This document shows positions 1 through 12,495 of a stretch of DNA of 64,000 nt, in pieces. The translations under genes were made by a program, and so were the position numbers. The notes under the pieces are model-generated. The model made no database searches. It saw nothing but the letters and a program-made list of their open reading frames with translations, and was not told the DNA's origin. The first letter of the stretch is position 1. The number at the start of each line of letters is the position of its first letter. Origin of the DNA: Apium graveolens (taxonomy: Eukaryota > Streptophyta > Magnoliopsida > Apiales > Apiaceae); contig NC_133653.1 of NCBI RefSeq assembly GCF_009905375.1, positions 68,954,920-69,018,919 on the forward strand. Direction: 5' to 3'.

Positions 1-1238
1 TCAACTAGGTCGATTTCCGGGTCATGAAGAACGTGACCGGAAATTTTCCAGAATCTGGCCACCGGCCAGGATTCCGGCTAGTCAAAAATCAGACAAAAAA
101 CACAACTGTTTGATGTGTTTTTTATAGGGTTTTAATCCTAATCAACTACATCAGTGTATCTCCGGCCAAAACAAACCAAAAACATCCCTGAATCAGCTTC
201 TCCGGCGAAATCGATCAAAACTCCGGGCAACTATCGAAATCATTCATCTGTACATGAAACTCTACGTTCTATAGTGCAAATCAAAACTTATAAACTCTAC
301 AATCAAACCCCTAACATCTCAAGAACCAAATATTCATCAGAAATCAAAACGTATAAATCAAAAATTGAGTATAAACCCTAGTAATCGAATATCAATATCC
401 AGGAATCGTTTGTTCAATTAAACACCATGAATCGATTGTAAATCATCGGATAAAGCTATATCAATCATCAAATCATCCTAATAACCCTAGAATAAAAAAG
501 ACCCAATTCGAACATAAACCTAGAATTCGAAAATCCAAAACGATGAATTAAAACATGAAATTGATGATAGAAATAGAAAGAACATATCAAAACCTTCAAT
601 TTGGGTACTTGAATCACATGATTTGATGCTGAAATTAGGCTATTTATAGTAGTTAAAATAATACTACTAATTAAAATTAAGGCCCTAATTATACATCTTT
701 TAAAATTAATTGGTCCCTACTATTATAATTTTTGAGTATTAAAATTTAATTTTTAAATATTTTATATATACAATATATATGCCAAAAATTCCCAAAAATT
801 ATGAATAATTCAAAAATGAAAAGAAATGACATAAATGAAAGACCTATAATTTTATAAAAATGAAAATGTGATTTTTTGGGGGGTTTTGACAACCAATGGG
901 GCCCGGAAAAGTCATTTTTCGCGAAACGAGAAAATTTATAAAATATCTAGATGTTCAGAATAACGTAATGGCAAGCCGTTTTATGAAAAATAAGGCCAAT
1001 TATTTTATTTGAAATATCAGCTATAAAATCATAGTTCGGGTTGTATAACTTTTGATACGAAGGTTGTAAATACGAAATAAAACATCCACAAAATACTTTG
1101 AAAATACCTGGACAATACGGAATACACATAACACGTAGCAATTTGGGTTTCATAGCTAATTACACATAAATGACATATTAAAACACATAATTTATTATCA
1201 ATACGATATAATACAAGCGTAATTTCCCAGACGTTACA
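1..1238 (-). repeat. E1 left LTR (3' LTR in element sense), truncated by window edge
   Basis: Bases from 1 align with the right LTR from about 9236 and, beyond the nested insert, with 21269-22289; both end in cgttaca. Relative to the right copy, this copy lacks about 110 bp near 634, just before the shared stretch ttaggctatttatagtag. Only the last roughly 40% of the LTR is present. AT-rich, with no coding sequence; short ORFs here are chance. Confidence 0.9.
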
Positions 1239-1250
1239 TCCTCCCCCTTA
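1239..1250 (-). other. E1 polypurine tract
   Basis: On the minus strand the bases just before the 3' LTR read taagggggagga, a typical polypurine tract priming plus-strand DNA. It lies directly between the end of pol (stop at 1276) and the LTR, as expected. Confidence 0.85.
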
Positions 1251-1275
1251 ATAGGATTCTGTCCTGAGAATCCCG

Positions 1276-2810
1276 CTAAGAAAACAAATAGGGATACTTT
1301 TCTAACATTTCGCTTTCAAATTCCCATGTTGACTCTTCAACCATTGGATTTCTCCACAAAACTCCTACTAAAGGTACGGACTTATTCCTCAATTCTCTTT
1401 CTTACCGATCTAGAATTCTTATTGGTTGTTCTACATAAGACAAATCAGGTTAACTTTTTATCGGCTCATATTCTATTACATGTCTGGAATCAGGATTATA
1501 TCGTTTAAGCACTTATACATGAAATACGTTATGAATATGATGTATGTGAGGTGGTAAAGCTAACTCATACACAACTTTCCCGATCTTCTTTAAGATTTTA
1601 AATGGACCAACATATCGTGACTTTAATTTACCCTTGTTGCCAAATCATGTTAATCCTTTCCTTGGCAATATCTTGAGTAATACGTGTTCTCCTTCTTGAT
1701 AGTCCATATCTTTTCTGGCTTGATCTGCATATTTACGTTGTCGATCTAGCGCTGTCTCAAGTCACTTCCGGATAAGTTCTATCGTTTCCTTGGTTTGTTG
1801 AATCAATTCTGGACCCAAAATTTTGCGTTCTCCAACTTCATCCCAATATACAGGTGATCTACATTTTCTTTTGTATAAAGCTTCATAGGGTGGCATTCCA
1901 ATACTCGCATGATAACTGTTTTTGTAAGAAAATTCGACTAACGTTAAATGCTCGTCCCAACTACCTTTGAAATCAATAGCACATACGCGAAACTTATCTT
2001 TGATTGTTTGGATAGTTATTTCACTTTGTCCGTCAGTTTGTGGATGATAAGCGGTACTCATATTCAATTTGGTTCCAATACATTCTTGAATTTTCCTCAA
2101 AAACCTTGAATTGAAACGCAGAACTCGATCAAATACAATAGATACTGGGACTCCATGTCGCATCACATTTTCCTTGAGATATAAATGTACTAACTTGTCA
2201 AGTGAAAATCTTTCGTTGATGGGTAAAAAATGTGCTGACTTTATTAGTCTGTCAATAATCACCCAAATTGCGTCATGATTCACTCTGGTTCTTGGAAGTC
2301 CTACCATAAAATCCATCGCTAAATGTCCCTATTTCCATTCTGGAATATTCAGTGGTTGTAGTAATCCCCTTGGGCATTGATATTCTGCTTTGACTCGCTG
2401 ACACGTGTAGCATTTACTTACCCATTCTGCTATTCCTTTCTTCATATTTGGCCACAAAAAGTTTTCTTTTAGATCTAGATACATTTTGTACTTCCGGGAT
2501 TTAAGGAATATTTTGAGCTGTGAGCATCTCGTAATATCTCTTCCTTTAGTTTCGTCACATTAGGTATCCGGATTCTTGATGAAAAGCGTAGAATTCCTTC
2601 ATTATCCTTCTGAGTTGTGATTTCTTCTTCAGTCAAATTATCATCATCTTGACTCATCATTTCTTCTTGATGTTTCTGAATCTTTTCCAATAATTCTGGC
2701 TGGAAGGTCATTGCATAAATAGATTCAGTGGATTCATTTGGAATACGAATCTCAATTTCCAATTTCTCAAATTCTTTGGCTAATTCTTCTGAAGAAGTCA
2801 ACAAATTCAA
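1276..2810 (-). pseudogene. E1 integrase and C-terminal chromodomain region (broken)
   Basis: Read on minus: the RNase H-integrase linker (2475-2810), the zinc-binding region around 2400 with CYTCQ, the catalytic core (1762-2316, with MDFMVGLPR, IVFDRVLRF and TDGQSE, the first Asp and Glu of D,D-35-E present), then the GPF-type segment and a chromodomain-like tail ending VEESTWE...YPYLFS before a TAG at 1276-1278. The central catalytic SDRDPRF block has become FDRVLRF, so the second Asp may survive but its context is decayed. Several frame breaks and stops occur downstream of 1762. The tail is better preserved than in E6. Integrase inserts element DNA; the chromodomain directs it to chromatin marks. 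Confidence 0.85.
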
Positions 2811-4204
2811 TCATTCTTTTTAGCTTAGCGCATCTGCCATGACGTTCGCTTTTCCTGGATGATAGCTGATTGTGACATCATAATCTTAACTCTAACCATC
2901 GTTGTTGTCTCATATTGAGTTCCTTCTGTGTCAAAATATACTTTAAACTTTTATGATCCGTGTAGATTTCGCATTTCTTGCCGTAAAGATAATGTCTCCA
3001 AAGTTTCAGTGTGAATACGATTATTGCTAATTCCAGATCATGCATTGGATATTTATGTTCATGAGGTTTTAATTGTCTCGAAGCATAGGCAATTACTTTA
3101 CCATGCTACATCAATACACATCCCAGTCCTCGATATGAAGCGTCGATGTAAATAACAAAATCTCCTTGCTCATCCGGTAATACGAGTCCCGGTGCAGTTA
3201 TTAACTGGTTCTTCAGTTCTTGAAAACTTTCTTCACTCTTTCCATCGCATACGAACTTTTCACTTTTTTGAGTCAACTTGGTCAATGGCGTTGCTATCTT
3301 CACAAAATCTTTGACAAATCTTCTATAATAACCTGCCAACCCCAAGAAATTCTGATTTTTGTCGGGGTCTTTGGTCTTTCCCAATTTAGTACGGCTTCAA
3401 TCTTTGCTGGATCAACTTTAATTTCTTCCATGCTGATGATATGACCTAGAAATTGTACTTTTTTAACCAAAATTTGCATTTCGAGAGCTTCGCGTAAAGC
3501 TATTCCTTTCTTAAATTTTCCAAAGCAATTCTCAGATGCTCAACATGTTCTTCTTCATTCCTTGAGTAAATCAAGATGTCATCAATAAATACAATCACAA
3601 ATTTATCCAAGTATTTCTTGAATACCCTGTTCATCAAATCCATGAATGCTGCTGGTGCGTTGGTCAAACCGAATGCCATTATGAGAAATTCATAATGTCC
3701 ATATCTGATACGAAAAGCAATCTTGGGAATATCTTCAGCTTTGATTTTCAATTGATGGTATCCCGACCTTAAGTCTATCTTGGAAAACCATGCGGCTCCT
3801 TTCAGTTGATCAAACAAATCATCGATTCATGGTAAAGGATATTTATTCTTGATAGTCAGCTTATTTAGTTCATGATAGTCAATACATAGTCGCACGCTGC
3901 CGTCTTTTTTCTTTACAAACAACACTGGTGCACCCCATGGGGATACACCAGGTCTTATAATTCCTTTGTCTAGAAGATTTTGTACTTGCGTCAACAATTC
4001 TTTCATTTTAACCGGTGTCATTCGATATGGAGCTTTCAAAACTGGTTCTGTACCCGGCGCTAAATCGATAGTAAATTCAATTTCTCGGTCCGACGGTAAC
4101 CCTGGAAGTTCATCTGGGAAGACGTCGGGAAATCCACATACAACCGGAATATCTTCTATCTTGGGACTTTCTTTTTCCGTATCCAATACATAGGCTATAT
4201 ACAT
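2811..4204 (-). pseudogene. E1 reverse transcriptase and RNase H (broken)
   Basis: The RT starts in a linker with [13 protein letters not shown], then [35 protein letters not shown] and the catalytic FIDD box. A TGA in place of an expected CGA stops the frame at 3827, between the [10 protein letters not shown] and IDDLFDQ blocks. RNase H follows (YIDAS, then [10 protein letters not shown]) with further breaks between about 3500 and 3384 and near 2880. Copies element RNA into DNA and removes the RNA strand. Catalytic residues are mostly visible but no uninterrupted frame covers the domain. Confidence 0.88.
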
Positions 4205-4739
4205 TTCACCTCCCTAACGTAGCAATTGTTTGGTCTGCATTATGGTCAGGAATTTCTTTCGCTGCTTCTCACCTCTAATCATTATCGTTGCCTTTTCCGC
4301 AGTTTGCAGTTTCACTTTCTTATTCGCACAATCAATCTGAGCATTATGACAGGCTAACCAATCCATCCCTAAAATAACATCAAACTCTCCTAACTTGAAA
4401 GGAATCAAGTCCACAGAGAAATGATGTCCAGCTATACTGATATCACACTCGGGTCATACTCGATCTACAGGAACTTGGTCATCATTCGCTAATTTTATAA
4501 TTAATGTCTCGCCCAACCATTCAATTTTGCAACATATCTTATCAATGATTTCTTCAGAAATAAAAGATCTCGTAGCTCTAAAATCTATCAATACTCTTGT
4601 ATCTACGAAATTCATGGAAAGCGTACCTACAATCACACTAGGACTCTGTACAGTTTCCTTCATTGTCATGTTAAAAGTTCTTGCTCTAGGCTGATTATGT
4701 TGTGGTGGCGGAGGTACTGCTAATACCTTTGGAACACCA
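4205..4739 (-). pseudogene. E1 aspartic protease region (active site altered)
   Basis: A retropepsin-like domain follows the zinc knuckles. The catalytic box that is DSGATRSF in E6 reads DFRATRSF here, losing the Ser-Gly of the D-S/T-G triad. Downstream, the conserved block [10 protein letters not shown] with preceding PFKLGE is intact (4214-4414). A frame interruption lies at about 4454. In an active element this enzyme would cut the gag-pol polyprotein; with Gly replaced by Arg it is unlikely to work. Confidence 0.8.
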
Positions 4740-5795
4740 GCGGCCATAGCTGGTCCTCGACAATCCCTAGCAACATGTCCTTTCTTTCCACACTGGAAAC
4801 AAGTAACCTTTGTTCTTCCTGCTGGACATTCATTGGAATAGTGCCCTTTCTGTTTGTATCTGAAACATGTCACATTTGCCTTGATACAGACTCACGTGTG
4901 TTTCTGGACACATATTTTGCAATACGGCAGTGGGGGTCTGATGATTCCCTGCTGAATAGGAGTTGAAAATAATTACATGTTCTATGATTGCCTTGTCCTG
5001 TCCTTTTGAAATTTATATTTTTCCGGGCTTGAAATCCCGGCTTTCTGTTGAAACGGTTCTGAAAACTTCCTTGTCCTTTTTCCCTTTGGGATATTTCACT
5101 TTCTCTTTCAATGATCATAGCTTTCTGGACCATGACGGTGTAAGTCGTCAATTCAAATACTGCCACTCCGCTACGAATCTATGGCTTCAATCCTTGTTGA
5201 AATCTCTTAGCCCACTTTTCTTCAGTATAAACCTAGCCAATTCCGTAAACTTTGCTTCGTATTCTGTCACGAACATATTCCCTTGCTTCAGTTCCAAGAA
5301 CTTGATTTCCCTCTGGTTCTTCACATAGAGAGGAAAATGTTTCTCTAGAAATAGCTCCTTAAACCTATCCCAAGTCACAATGTCTTCACCCTCTAAGGTT
5401 TTCCTGGATTCCCACCAATAATTCGCTTATCCTTTCAGGAAATAACTAGCGAAATCCGTCTATTGATCCTCTTCAACTTTCACGAGTGCAAATGCTTTCT
5501 TTATTTCTTTTAACCAATCCCTAGCCTTAGTAGGATCTGATGTACCTTCAAATTCTAGAGGCTTAACTGACTAAAACTGCTTAAAAGTAACAACGGGCAT
5601 AACTGGTGGTAACTGAGGTTCAGGACGAGTTGGCTGTTGTAACATCTGTTGTTGAATCTGTTGTTGTTGTTGTTGTTTCCACATTATTACCATCTGCTGT
5701 TGCATCAGATGGAACATTTGGTTCATACTGTCATTAGTCTGTCCCTCAGAGTTGCTGTTGGAGGTTTCAGTTCTGGTCTTTCTTTTTGGTACCAT
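4740..5795 (-). pseudogene. E1 gag with zinc knuckles (broken)
   Basis: Starts MVPKRKTRTE at 5795, has a glutamine-rich stretch (encoded by the ttgttgttgttg run at 5658-5675), then a retrotransposon gag core with [14 protein letters not shown] and FLELKQG. Two CCHC knuckles follow: the first is CFRYKQKGHYSNEC, with the second Cys changed to Tyr; the second, CFQCGKKGHVARDC, is intact. In-frame stops occur near 5571, 5470 and 5430. Gag packages the element RNA into virus-like particles in the cytoplasm. Confidence 0.85.
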
Positions 5796-6313
5796 TTTCT
5801 AATAATAAACAAATAATTCTCTTTAATGTTTTATTAAATAATTAATAATAGATAAAGAAATAATTTATTCGATATTAAAACTGAAAATTCAAACAATGAC
5901 TTATGAAAAGAAAACAATTTGATTAATATTAACAGAAATTTGAGCGATTTGAAATTTAAACAATCAGTTGAAATGAGTTTATACTTGAAATGAAAATGAT
6001 GGTACACTGTTTTTGATTAAACAGAATTTAAAATATGAAAAGCTATAAAATAGTAAAATAAATGTAAGTGTTATAAAGACTGAAATTTAAATAAACAGAA
6101 AGAAAAAGTTAAAAAAGTTTATTTTATATATATATGACACCAGCCTCAGGTGTAAGTGCTTGATACAAAAAGTCTCGGTCAGATCTGTCATGGGTACTGC
6201 TACTACAAGTCAAACCAGATATTACACACATACATAGTTAACCACATTATACTAGGTTGCATCTATCTACATATGTCGCATATAATACACAACTGGTCTT
6301 CTGCTGTCAACTC
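5796..6313 (-). other. E1 leader between pre-gag frame and gag
   Basis: About 520 bp of AT-rich sequence between the two reading frames, with poly-A/T runs and a (ta)n stretch near 6126. No coding signal or RNA motif is recognised. The equivalent region in E6 is 27633-28092, so the spacing is a shared layout. Confidence 0.5.
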
Positions 6314-7072
6314 TCAAAACCCTGGCGGAATGCGCCTCAACTCATTCTGGAGCATCTAAATAACCAACTGTGCCAAACTGGTAGCTCTATGATACTCTAC
6401 ATAAAAGTGCGATCCATCATGCATTAAAGCATCTAACTCAAAAGTAGCACTCATCAATGTCGACTAAAGCCTCTTCCTCATCATGTAATTTGGCTGAAGT
6501 GCAGCTAACGGTCCTCGATCTCTCTGGTCAAACAAACCCATAATCTCTCTGCACTGTGACCTCCAATACTCAACATCCTCCCTCACAACACTATACTCAT
6601 GATATGGAACCATATGTGGTGCTGCAACCTGCCCCACAGACTCCTGTGATGGAACTCTCGGTATCCCTGCTATACCCTGCTGTGGTAATCCCAACTATAA
6701 TCCCATATCATGCTCATCCATACCCTCAACCGGGGCCATCTGAAATACCTCTGGCTCTGGAGAATGCACATGTAAAGGAGGTAATACTGCTGGTGGAAAC
6801 TCCGGCTCAATCTCTGGGATGAACTGATACTCTGCCGGATTTGGAGGTGGAAGCATCGGCTCAAAGAACTCTAAAAGTTCAAACATCTCCAGGGGATCTG
6901 GTAACATCTATGGAGCTGGTGGTGCTGGCTCATATGGCAATGGTGGTGGTGGTAGAAGTGGTGGAAATATGTGTGCTGGTGGCACCTGAACTGGTATCTC
7001 AGCAGACACTGGCGGCATAACTGGTGCAACCGGCCCAGTAACAGTCCTATCGGAAGATGCTGACAATGTCAT
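6314..7072 (-). pseudogene. E1 proline-rich reading frame upstream of gag, interrupted by four TAG codons
   Basis: On minus, a 253-codon frame from ATG at 7072 to TGA at 6314, lying between the primer site and gag. It is broken only by in-frame TAG at 6908-6910, 6695-6697, 6464-6466 and 6356-6358. The first half is very Pro-rich (runs such as PPLLPPPPLPYEPAPPAP); the second half is polar and probably helical. A splice-acceptor-like tract (ttatattatcag) directly precedes the ATG. E6 has a frame of similar position and make-up at 27120-27632. I do not recognise a function. The unbroken frame between stops, and stops all explicable as CAG-to-TAG, suggest a gene that was once translated. Confidence 0.55.
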
Positions 7073-7247
7073 CTGATAATATAACAAGAAAAGAGAGAGG
7101 GTCACTTAGAAATCCTGAAACTTATACCTTCCTAATCTAGACTTATCTAAAACTAACGTTACTCTTCCTATCTTACTATTCCTATCTTATGTGATCTCCC
7201 TATCTTATCTTAATCCTAACGTTCTTGTTTTCAGGGACCAAACCTAC

Positions 7248-7261
7248 AGCTCTGATGCCAA
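7248..7261 (-). other. E1 primer-binding site (tRNA-iMet type)
   Basis: On minus, two bases after the LTR end, the sequence reads ttggcatcagagct, one base off the TGGTATCAGAGC seen in E5-E8. It would pair with the 3' end of initiator tRNA-Met. Confidence 0.85.
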
Positions 7262-7263
7262 CT

Positions 7264-9567
7264 TGTAACGTCATCCAGACCCGGGGTATAAGTCTGGGGG
7301 TCACTAGCTAATCTCCAAACCTGAACAACCTGTATGATAATTAAACAGATATATATATATATATAACCCCTTTCTAATACCAACTAGGATCTCTTTAGGC
7401 TGAAGTATGAAAACAAGAACCACTATCTAACTTTATTACAAACCAAATTTAAAGTCCCATAAACTCTCTTTATTACAAGCCATTGTCTAACAAGTTTTAA
7501 ACTACTTTTCTCATTTATTCAAACATACTAATTAACTAGCTACACTACACCTGCTCAGGCAACTCAAAACTTTCTTCCTGGATTGGGATCAACACCTTTG
7601 GTATGAGAGGGTCCCGCGGCTTGACTCACTTCTTTACCACTCGAGTCCTGATAGGTTTCATTTTCCTTCTTAACTGAAAATAATAAAGTGAACAACAATA
7701 AAAAAAGGGTGAGCCATAAATTGCTTAACAAGTCCATAATATATATCAACGGTGCTATAGTAGGTTACAAGAACCGGTAACTTGATTACCTCTGTAAAGA
7801 CATAATCTCGTAAGAAAAGAATGAAGGCCATTATTGGCAATTACAAACGAACTAAACTGGACACAAGTTTGCACCTATATCCTGCCGATCAGCCAGGATA
7901 CAGTGCAGATCTATATCTCACTATATAGATCCATTCGAGTACCCAGGCTCCACGACCCAACTCAAGGATCTGGTTAAGTCTGGGTCCTTAGGATCAAGTG
8001 TATACTTAATCCCGATCGTCACTATCCAGTCCATAGAGGAGCAACCGGAATAATCGGTATGCTTTGATATATTCCAATACCAGAATATATCAATATATGT
8101 GTATAGTTATTGGAATATGAATGGAGGATTCAACGAATTAGGAGAAATTAGGAATCGAAATGAAATATGAATTAAGGAATAATAATTATGTATTAGTGTT
8201 TGTGAACAGGAAACAAAAGTGTGCAAGTGTCATAAGGATCTGAAGTAATTTCACTATTCTGAAATTAGAATAGGGGAAAAACTTGCCTTTAACGCAATTT
8301 ACTCCAATTACTTCACCGTCGTCTATCTCCGGCTCGACTTGCCTTGTTGGTTTCGCTTCTATCAAAGAAATAGACTTATTTAGTCATCTCGTATCTCAGT
8401 CTCGTCTCAAATCGACTTCACATAGCCCTTATCGTCTACCCATACATGTATTACTAACCCGTATATCAAGTATTTATAGATAAGACTCGATTAACCACGT
8501 AATACCCATAAGCACATAAGCCACAAAGCCATTCTAGGTTTAAAATAATTTTTTTAAAATCGAAATCGACTCACTATTCGCTTAACTGATCATTATTTGA
8601 TTCATTTCCTATTTTTCTGAATTTATCGGACCCGTCTCTATCCGCAATAAGGCTTACGAATAATTAAATATCGAAAGTCAACTCATTTTTAAAATAAATT
8701 AGGATTTAATACTATTTTAATGATAACAGATCATTTTTCTGAGTAAAAGGGCTTTCGTTTCACTCGAACCGGATAAACGGTTCAATTATTATTCGATAAA
8801 TACTAGTAAATCAATTTATTATTCAATATAAATAATTATTATTAATTATTGAGCCCTAAAAAATTTAAAATAATTATTTGGGAAAAAATAAAATTAAAAA
8901 TGATTTTTCCATAATTTTTGGAAATAAAATAAATTTATTATGATTTATTGAAAATTATTTGATTAATTATCAAAATAATTAACCATTTTTAAATAATTTA
9001 TAAATAAATAAATAATTAATAATTAAGGAAATAAATAAATCTGATTTTTAGAAAATATTTCAGAATTATTTATTATATAAATCAATTAATTAAAAAATTA
9101 ATAATCAATTTATAAAATAAATAAAACTAATTTTATAATTAATAAAAAAAAAATTAAAAAAAAAATAAATTCCAAAATCATTTATCAGAAATCAAACTCT
9201 GACAAAATTGGATCAAAGTCGGGTCAACAAACGGGTCAACCAGGTCGATTTATGGGTCATGAAGAACATGACCGGAAATTTTCCAGAATCCGACCACCGG
9301 TCAGGATTCCGGCCAGTCAAAATCAGACCAAAAACACAACTGTCGTGTTTTTAACAGGGTTTTAATCCTAGTCAACTACAGCAGTTTATCTCCGGCTAAA
9401 ACAAACCAAAAACATCCCTGAATTAGCTCCTCCGGCGAAATCGATCAAAACTCCGGCCAACTATCGAAATCATTCATCTGTACACGAAACCATACGTTCT
9501 ATAGTGCAAATCAAAGCTTATAAACTCTACAATCAAACCCTTAACATCTCAAGAACTAAATATTCAC
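7264..9567 (-). repeat. E1 right LTR (5' LTR in element sense), first part
   Basis: Begins tgtaacgtc next to the primer site and continues to the E2 insertion point. The LTR resumes at 21269; joined length is about 3.3 kb. AT-rich from 8520 to 9170 with many ataaataa runs. No supported gene. The last 5 bases, 9563-9567 (ttcac), are the E2 target duplication, repeated at 21264-21268. Confidence 0.9.
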
Positions 9568-10130
9568 TGTAATAACCACAAAAAATTTGGACTTTTTGTA
9601 ACCCTTATGAATAGTGATTTTGTTGATTATGCTGAATTAGAAAACTTTTCATGTCACACTGTGTAGGGGTTCTTTTATTGATATTCTGAGATCTTATTAG
9701 TACTCTATATGGTATATAAGTATATGTAAAGATCGTCAGAATCCAAATTCGAACACTTTGATTTTTTTCCCGAAAACCCACCAGATACAGAAAGAATTGA
9801 GTATAAGGTAACATGATTAAAAGGATTTAAATTCAAGGATTATAAGAGAGGATCATAAAAGGAATATAAAATATTGAGAAAGGTTTAGGGGAACCCAAGT
9901 AATAAGATCCCGGATATGATCCCTCAAACGATAAACGAGAACGAAAGTTAAGCGAACAGTATAACAGATAAGCGGTCATTAGCCAAGTAATTAGGGGTTA
10001 ATCAAAGAGGTTAGTGGATGATGATGTCATCACACCTAGAAGAAGAGGACAAGTGTGGGAAGATGACATAGGAGGATGACATAAGCATGACCAAAAGGGA
10101 AGGAATTGTTGGTTGATTTCAAGCCACACA

Positions 10131-10135
10131 AATTT
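10131..10135. other. E3 target-site duplication, left copy
   Basis: aattt directly before the E3 LTR start TGTTG, repeated at 17579-17583 directly after the E3 LTR end AACA. Confidence 0.9.
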
Positions 10136-11501
10136 TGTTGTAAATCTCACTAACAAATATAGCAACATAGAAGCAAGTGTATAAAGAATTTAACAAGTTT
10201 AGGCCAAGACCACAGTTAACAAAACAAAACATGCAGGTAAACAAAATCAGTATCTGAAATAACGAAGAGAGAAAGAAAGATGTACCCGAAACCATAGCTT
10301 TTAACAGTGACTGAAATACAGGTTCACAGATACAAAATGCCAAGAAAAATGATCACAGCTGAGTCACCAGGCCTTGCTCGAAGTCCTGGCTGCTCTTGAA
10401 AAGAATATTGCCCCTACCTGCTGCGTTTGGGATGCGCACAATATCTCCACCAGGATAAAACAGCTCGGAGTTTATGTTAATAGCAGCAACAAAAACTCCA
10501 CTTCGACCAGCACCTCAGTCGCCGGAAAATATCAGCACTTCAGGACTTTTGGGAGAGAAATGCAGAGAGGTTGAAGAGAAGAGAAGAGAATGTAGTGTGT
10601 ATAATACATTCACTTTAACCTCTATTTATAGGAGAGGAAAAAATGAAACTGTCCACACACTTAATGTCTGAATTAAACTGCTTCATTAATGAAAAAATCA
10701 AAACTGATCAGATTTTGAATTCATTAATGAAAAAATCAAAACTGATCAGCTTTTGAATTTAAATTATTTGTAACAGCTTTTCACATTAACACCCACATTA
10801 TTGTCAGAACTTAAGTTAAGTTCTGATTTGATTCATCAGTACTTAAGTTTTGATTCTGATATCAGAACTTGTTAAGTTCTGATTTTATTCATCAGTTCTT
10901 AAGTTCTGATTCTGATATCAGAACTTGTTACAGATCAGATTATTTGCAGGTTCAACAATGTATTTAGACTAAGCCCACTAACAAAGTGACTTAGCCTATT
11001 TCAGTACCCAGCCCAATAATTCAGTCACCGATAAATAAATTCGAATTAAAATAATTCTCAAATAAATAAAATCCTCGCCCAGGTCGCCTCGCGTACGCGA
11101 GACGCCGAGACATTCGCCCAAATCGCCCTTCGACCCGACCCGGTCCGGTGCGTGGCGTGGCGGGGCGGCGGCGCGCGTGTGTGTGTGGGCGCGTGAAGCA
11201 CATAACAACACAATGGACCATCACACACCTTAGTAGTTGTATACTACTCATGTGGGTAATACCATATAAAGCACACACCCTCCTTTATTTATTTCAATGT
11301 GGGACAAACATTCTCAAATTTTTCCGAGCTTTTCCAAGCTACTTTCAACTCTCATTTCATATGGATTTCATTAAGAAAATTCTTAAAACCATACATGAAA
11401 ATTTAAGTTCAAATATCATTGAACAATTTCCAATCATTAGATTTTAGGATTAACATCAAGAACATAATTAAATTAAGCTCTGAAATCCTAATTTTCTAAC
11501 A
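10136..11501 (-). repeat. E3 left LTR (3' LTR in element sense)
   Basis: Same sequence as 16196-17578 apart from scattered substitutions and shorter GC-rich repeats near 11135-11190. Contains a 38-bp direct repeat at 10684-10759, a block of atcagaactt/aagttctgat palindromic repeats at 10800-10935, and a GC-rich segment with the palindrome ctcgcgtacgcgag (11088-11101). The TATA box (tctatttata on plus) is at 10621-10630. The LTR copy of the self-primer has one mismatch here. Confidence 0.92.
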
Positions 11502-11513
11502 ATCCCCCACAAA
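11502..11513 (-). other. E3 polypurine tract
   Basis: On minus, tttgtgggggat directly precedes the 3' LTR start TGTTAGAAAA. This is the usual plant copia form. Confidence 0.85.
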
Positions 11514-12024
11514 TTCATACGGAAATGTGATCAATTTCCCATCATGACTTGTTTTTCAGAGTCGGTACCCTTCCGGGTTTGAACCCTCCTAATTCCTCTA
11601 CTTCAATGGCTATTGGACTCAGATGGAATGTTTCACCTTGAATCTTAATCCGTTTAGTATAACCATATTCCATAGACGACGACAAGTCAAAGGTTATGGT
11701 GCCAATCTACGGCTTTGAGACATTAATGGTCATGTCTCGATCCTGTTCGTCGAATGCTTCAAGGATTAACCCTATCCTCTAATTGCGACCACATAATTAC
11801 ATTCGCTTAGCTGGGCATCTCCAGAGATATACTGCCTCTATCTCGTCAAATGACTTGATCCCATTCAGAGTTTTAACACTCTTGCTTTTCTGGCAGTGTC
11901 AGTACCTTCTAGGTTTACAGGGGATAGACTCAGATACTATAGTATCATCTATGTAGCAAAGGTACTACCAACTCATCCTTACAACTTGTTATTACCCATT
12001 GAATACACTTCGAGGGATCTCCTC
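11514..12024 (-). other. E3 region between RNase H and polypurine tract
   Basis: About 510 bp after the RNase H stop at 12025. No long frame on either strand; nothing recognised. It probably represents 3' untranslated sequence of the element. Confidence 0.5.
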
Positions 12025-12480
12025 TCATGTGTATTGGGTTCCCACTGTTGATGAATTATGATGGGTTGACAGTCCCATCCCCAACCTTGACTTAAGGATC
12101 ACTGCAGGTTCCAGTCCTTTAGTAAGAGGATCAGCTATATTATTCTGAGTTCCTATGAACTCTATAGCTATAATCCTATCAGTCACTAAACCCCTTATAG
12201 ACTTGAGTCTAACTTGGATGTGTCTCTTAGTTTTAGCATTATGCTTTTTACTGCTAATTTTATCGATAGTTGTTCGACTATCACAGTGAATAGCAATAGC
12301 AGGAAGCGGTCTGCTTACTACAGGTATTGCAGACATAAGTCCGTGTAACCATTCAGCCTCCGTCCCTGTGGCATCAAGTGCACACAACTCAGCCTCAAAA
12401 GTAGACCGAGTAACTATAGTCTGTCTGCTTGACTTCCCGGATATTGCTCCACCAGCCAAGGTGAACACGTATCCAGTCAC
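12025..12480 (-). pseudogene. E3 RNase H domain (separate frame)
   Basis: Copia RNase H: GAISGKSSRQ, RSTFEAELCALDAT (catalytic Glu), HCDSRT (catalytic Asp), KRHIQVRLKSIRG, and NIADPLTKGL at the C-terminus, ending at 12025. It is out of frame with the RT segment upstream because of a 32-bp tandem duplication at 12496-12559. Removes RNA from the RNA/DNA hybrid. Confidence 0.88.
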
Positions 12481-12495
12481 TCCATTGGAACCAGA

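Noticed and set aside
7248..7261. tRNA-like matches at primer sites as possible tRNA genes
   Set aside because: Only 12-14 bases complementary to a tRNA 3' end, always at LTR edges; no tRNA arms around them.
11071..11210. GC-rich island in E3 LTRs as a possible host gene promoter
   Set aside because: It is part of U3 in both LTR copies and contains expanding simple repeats; ORFs there change between copies.
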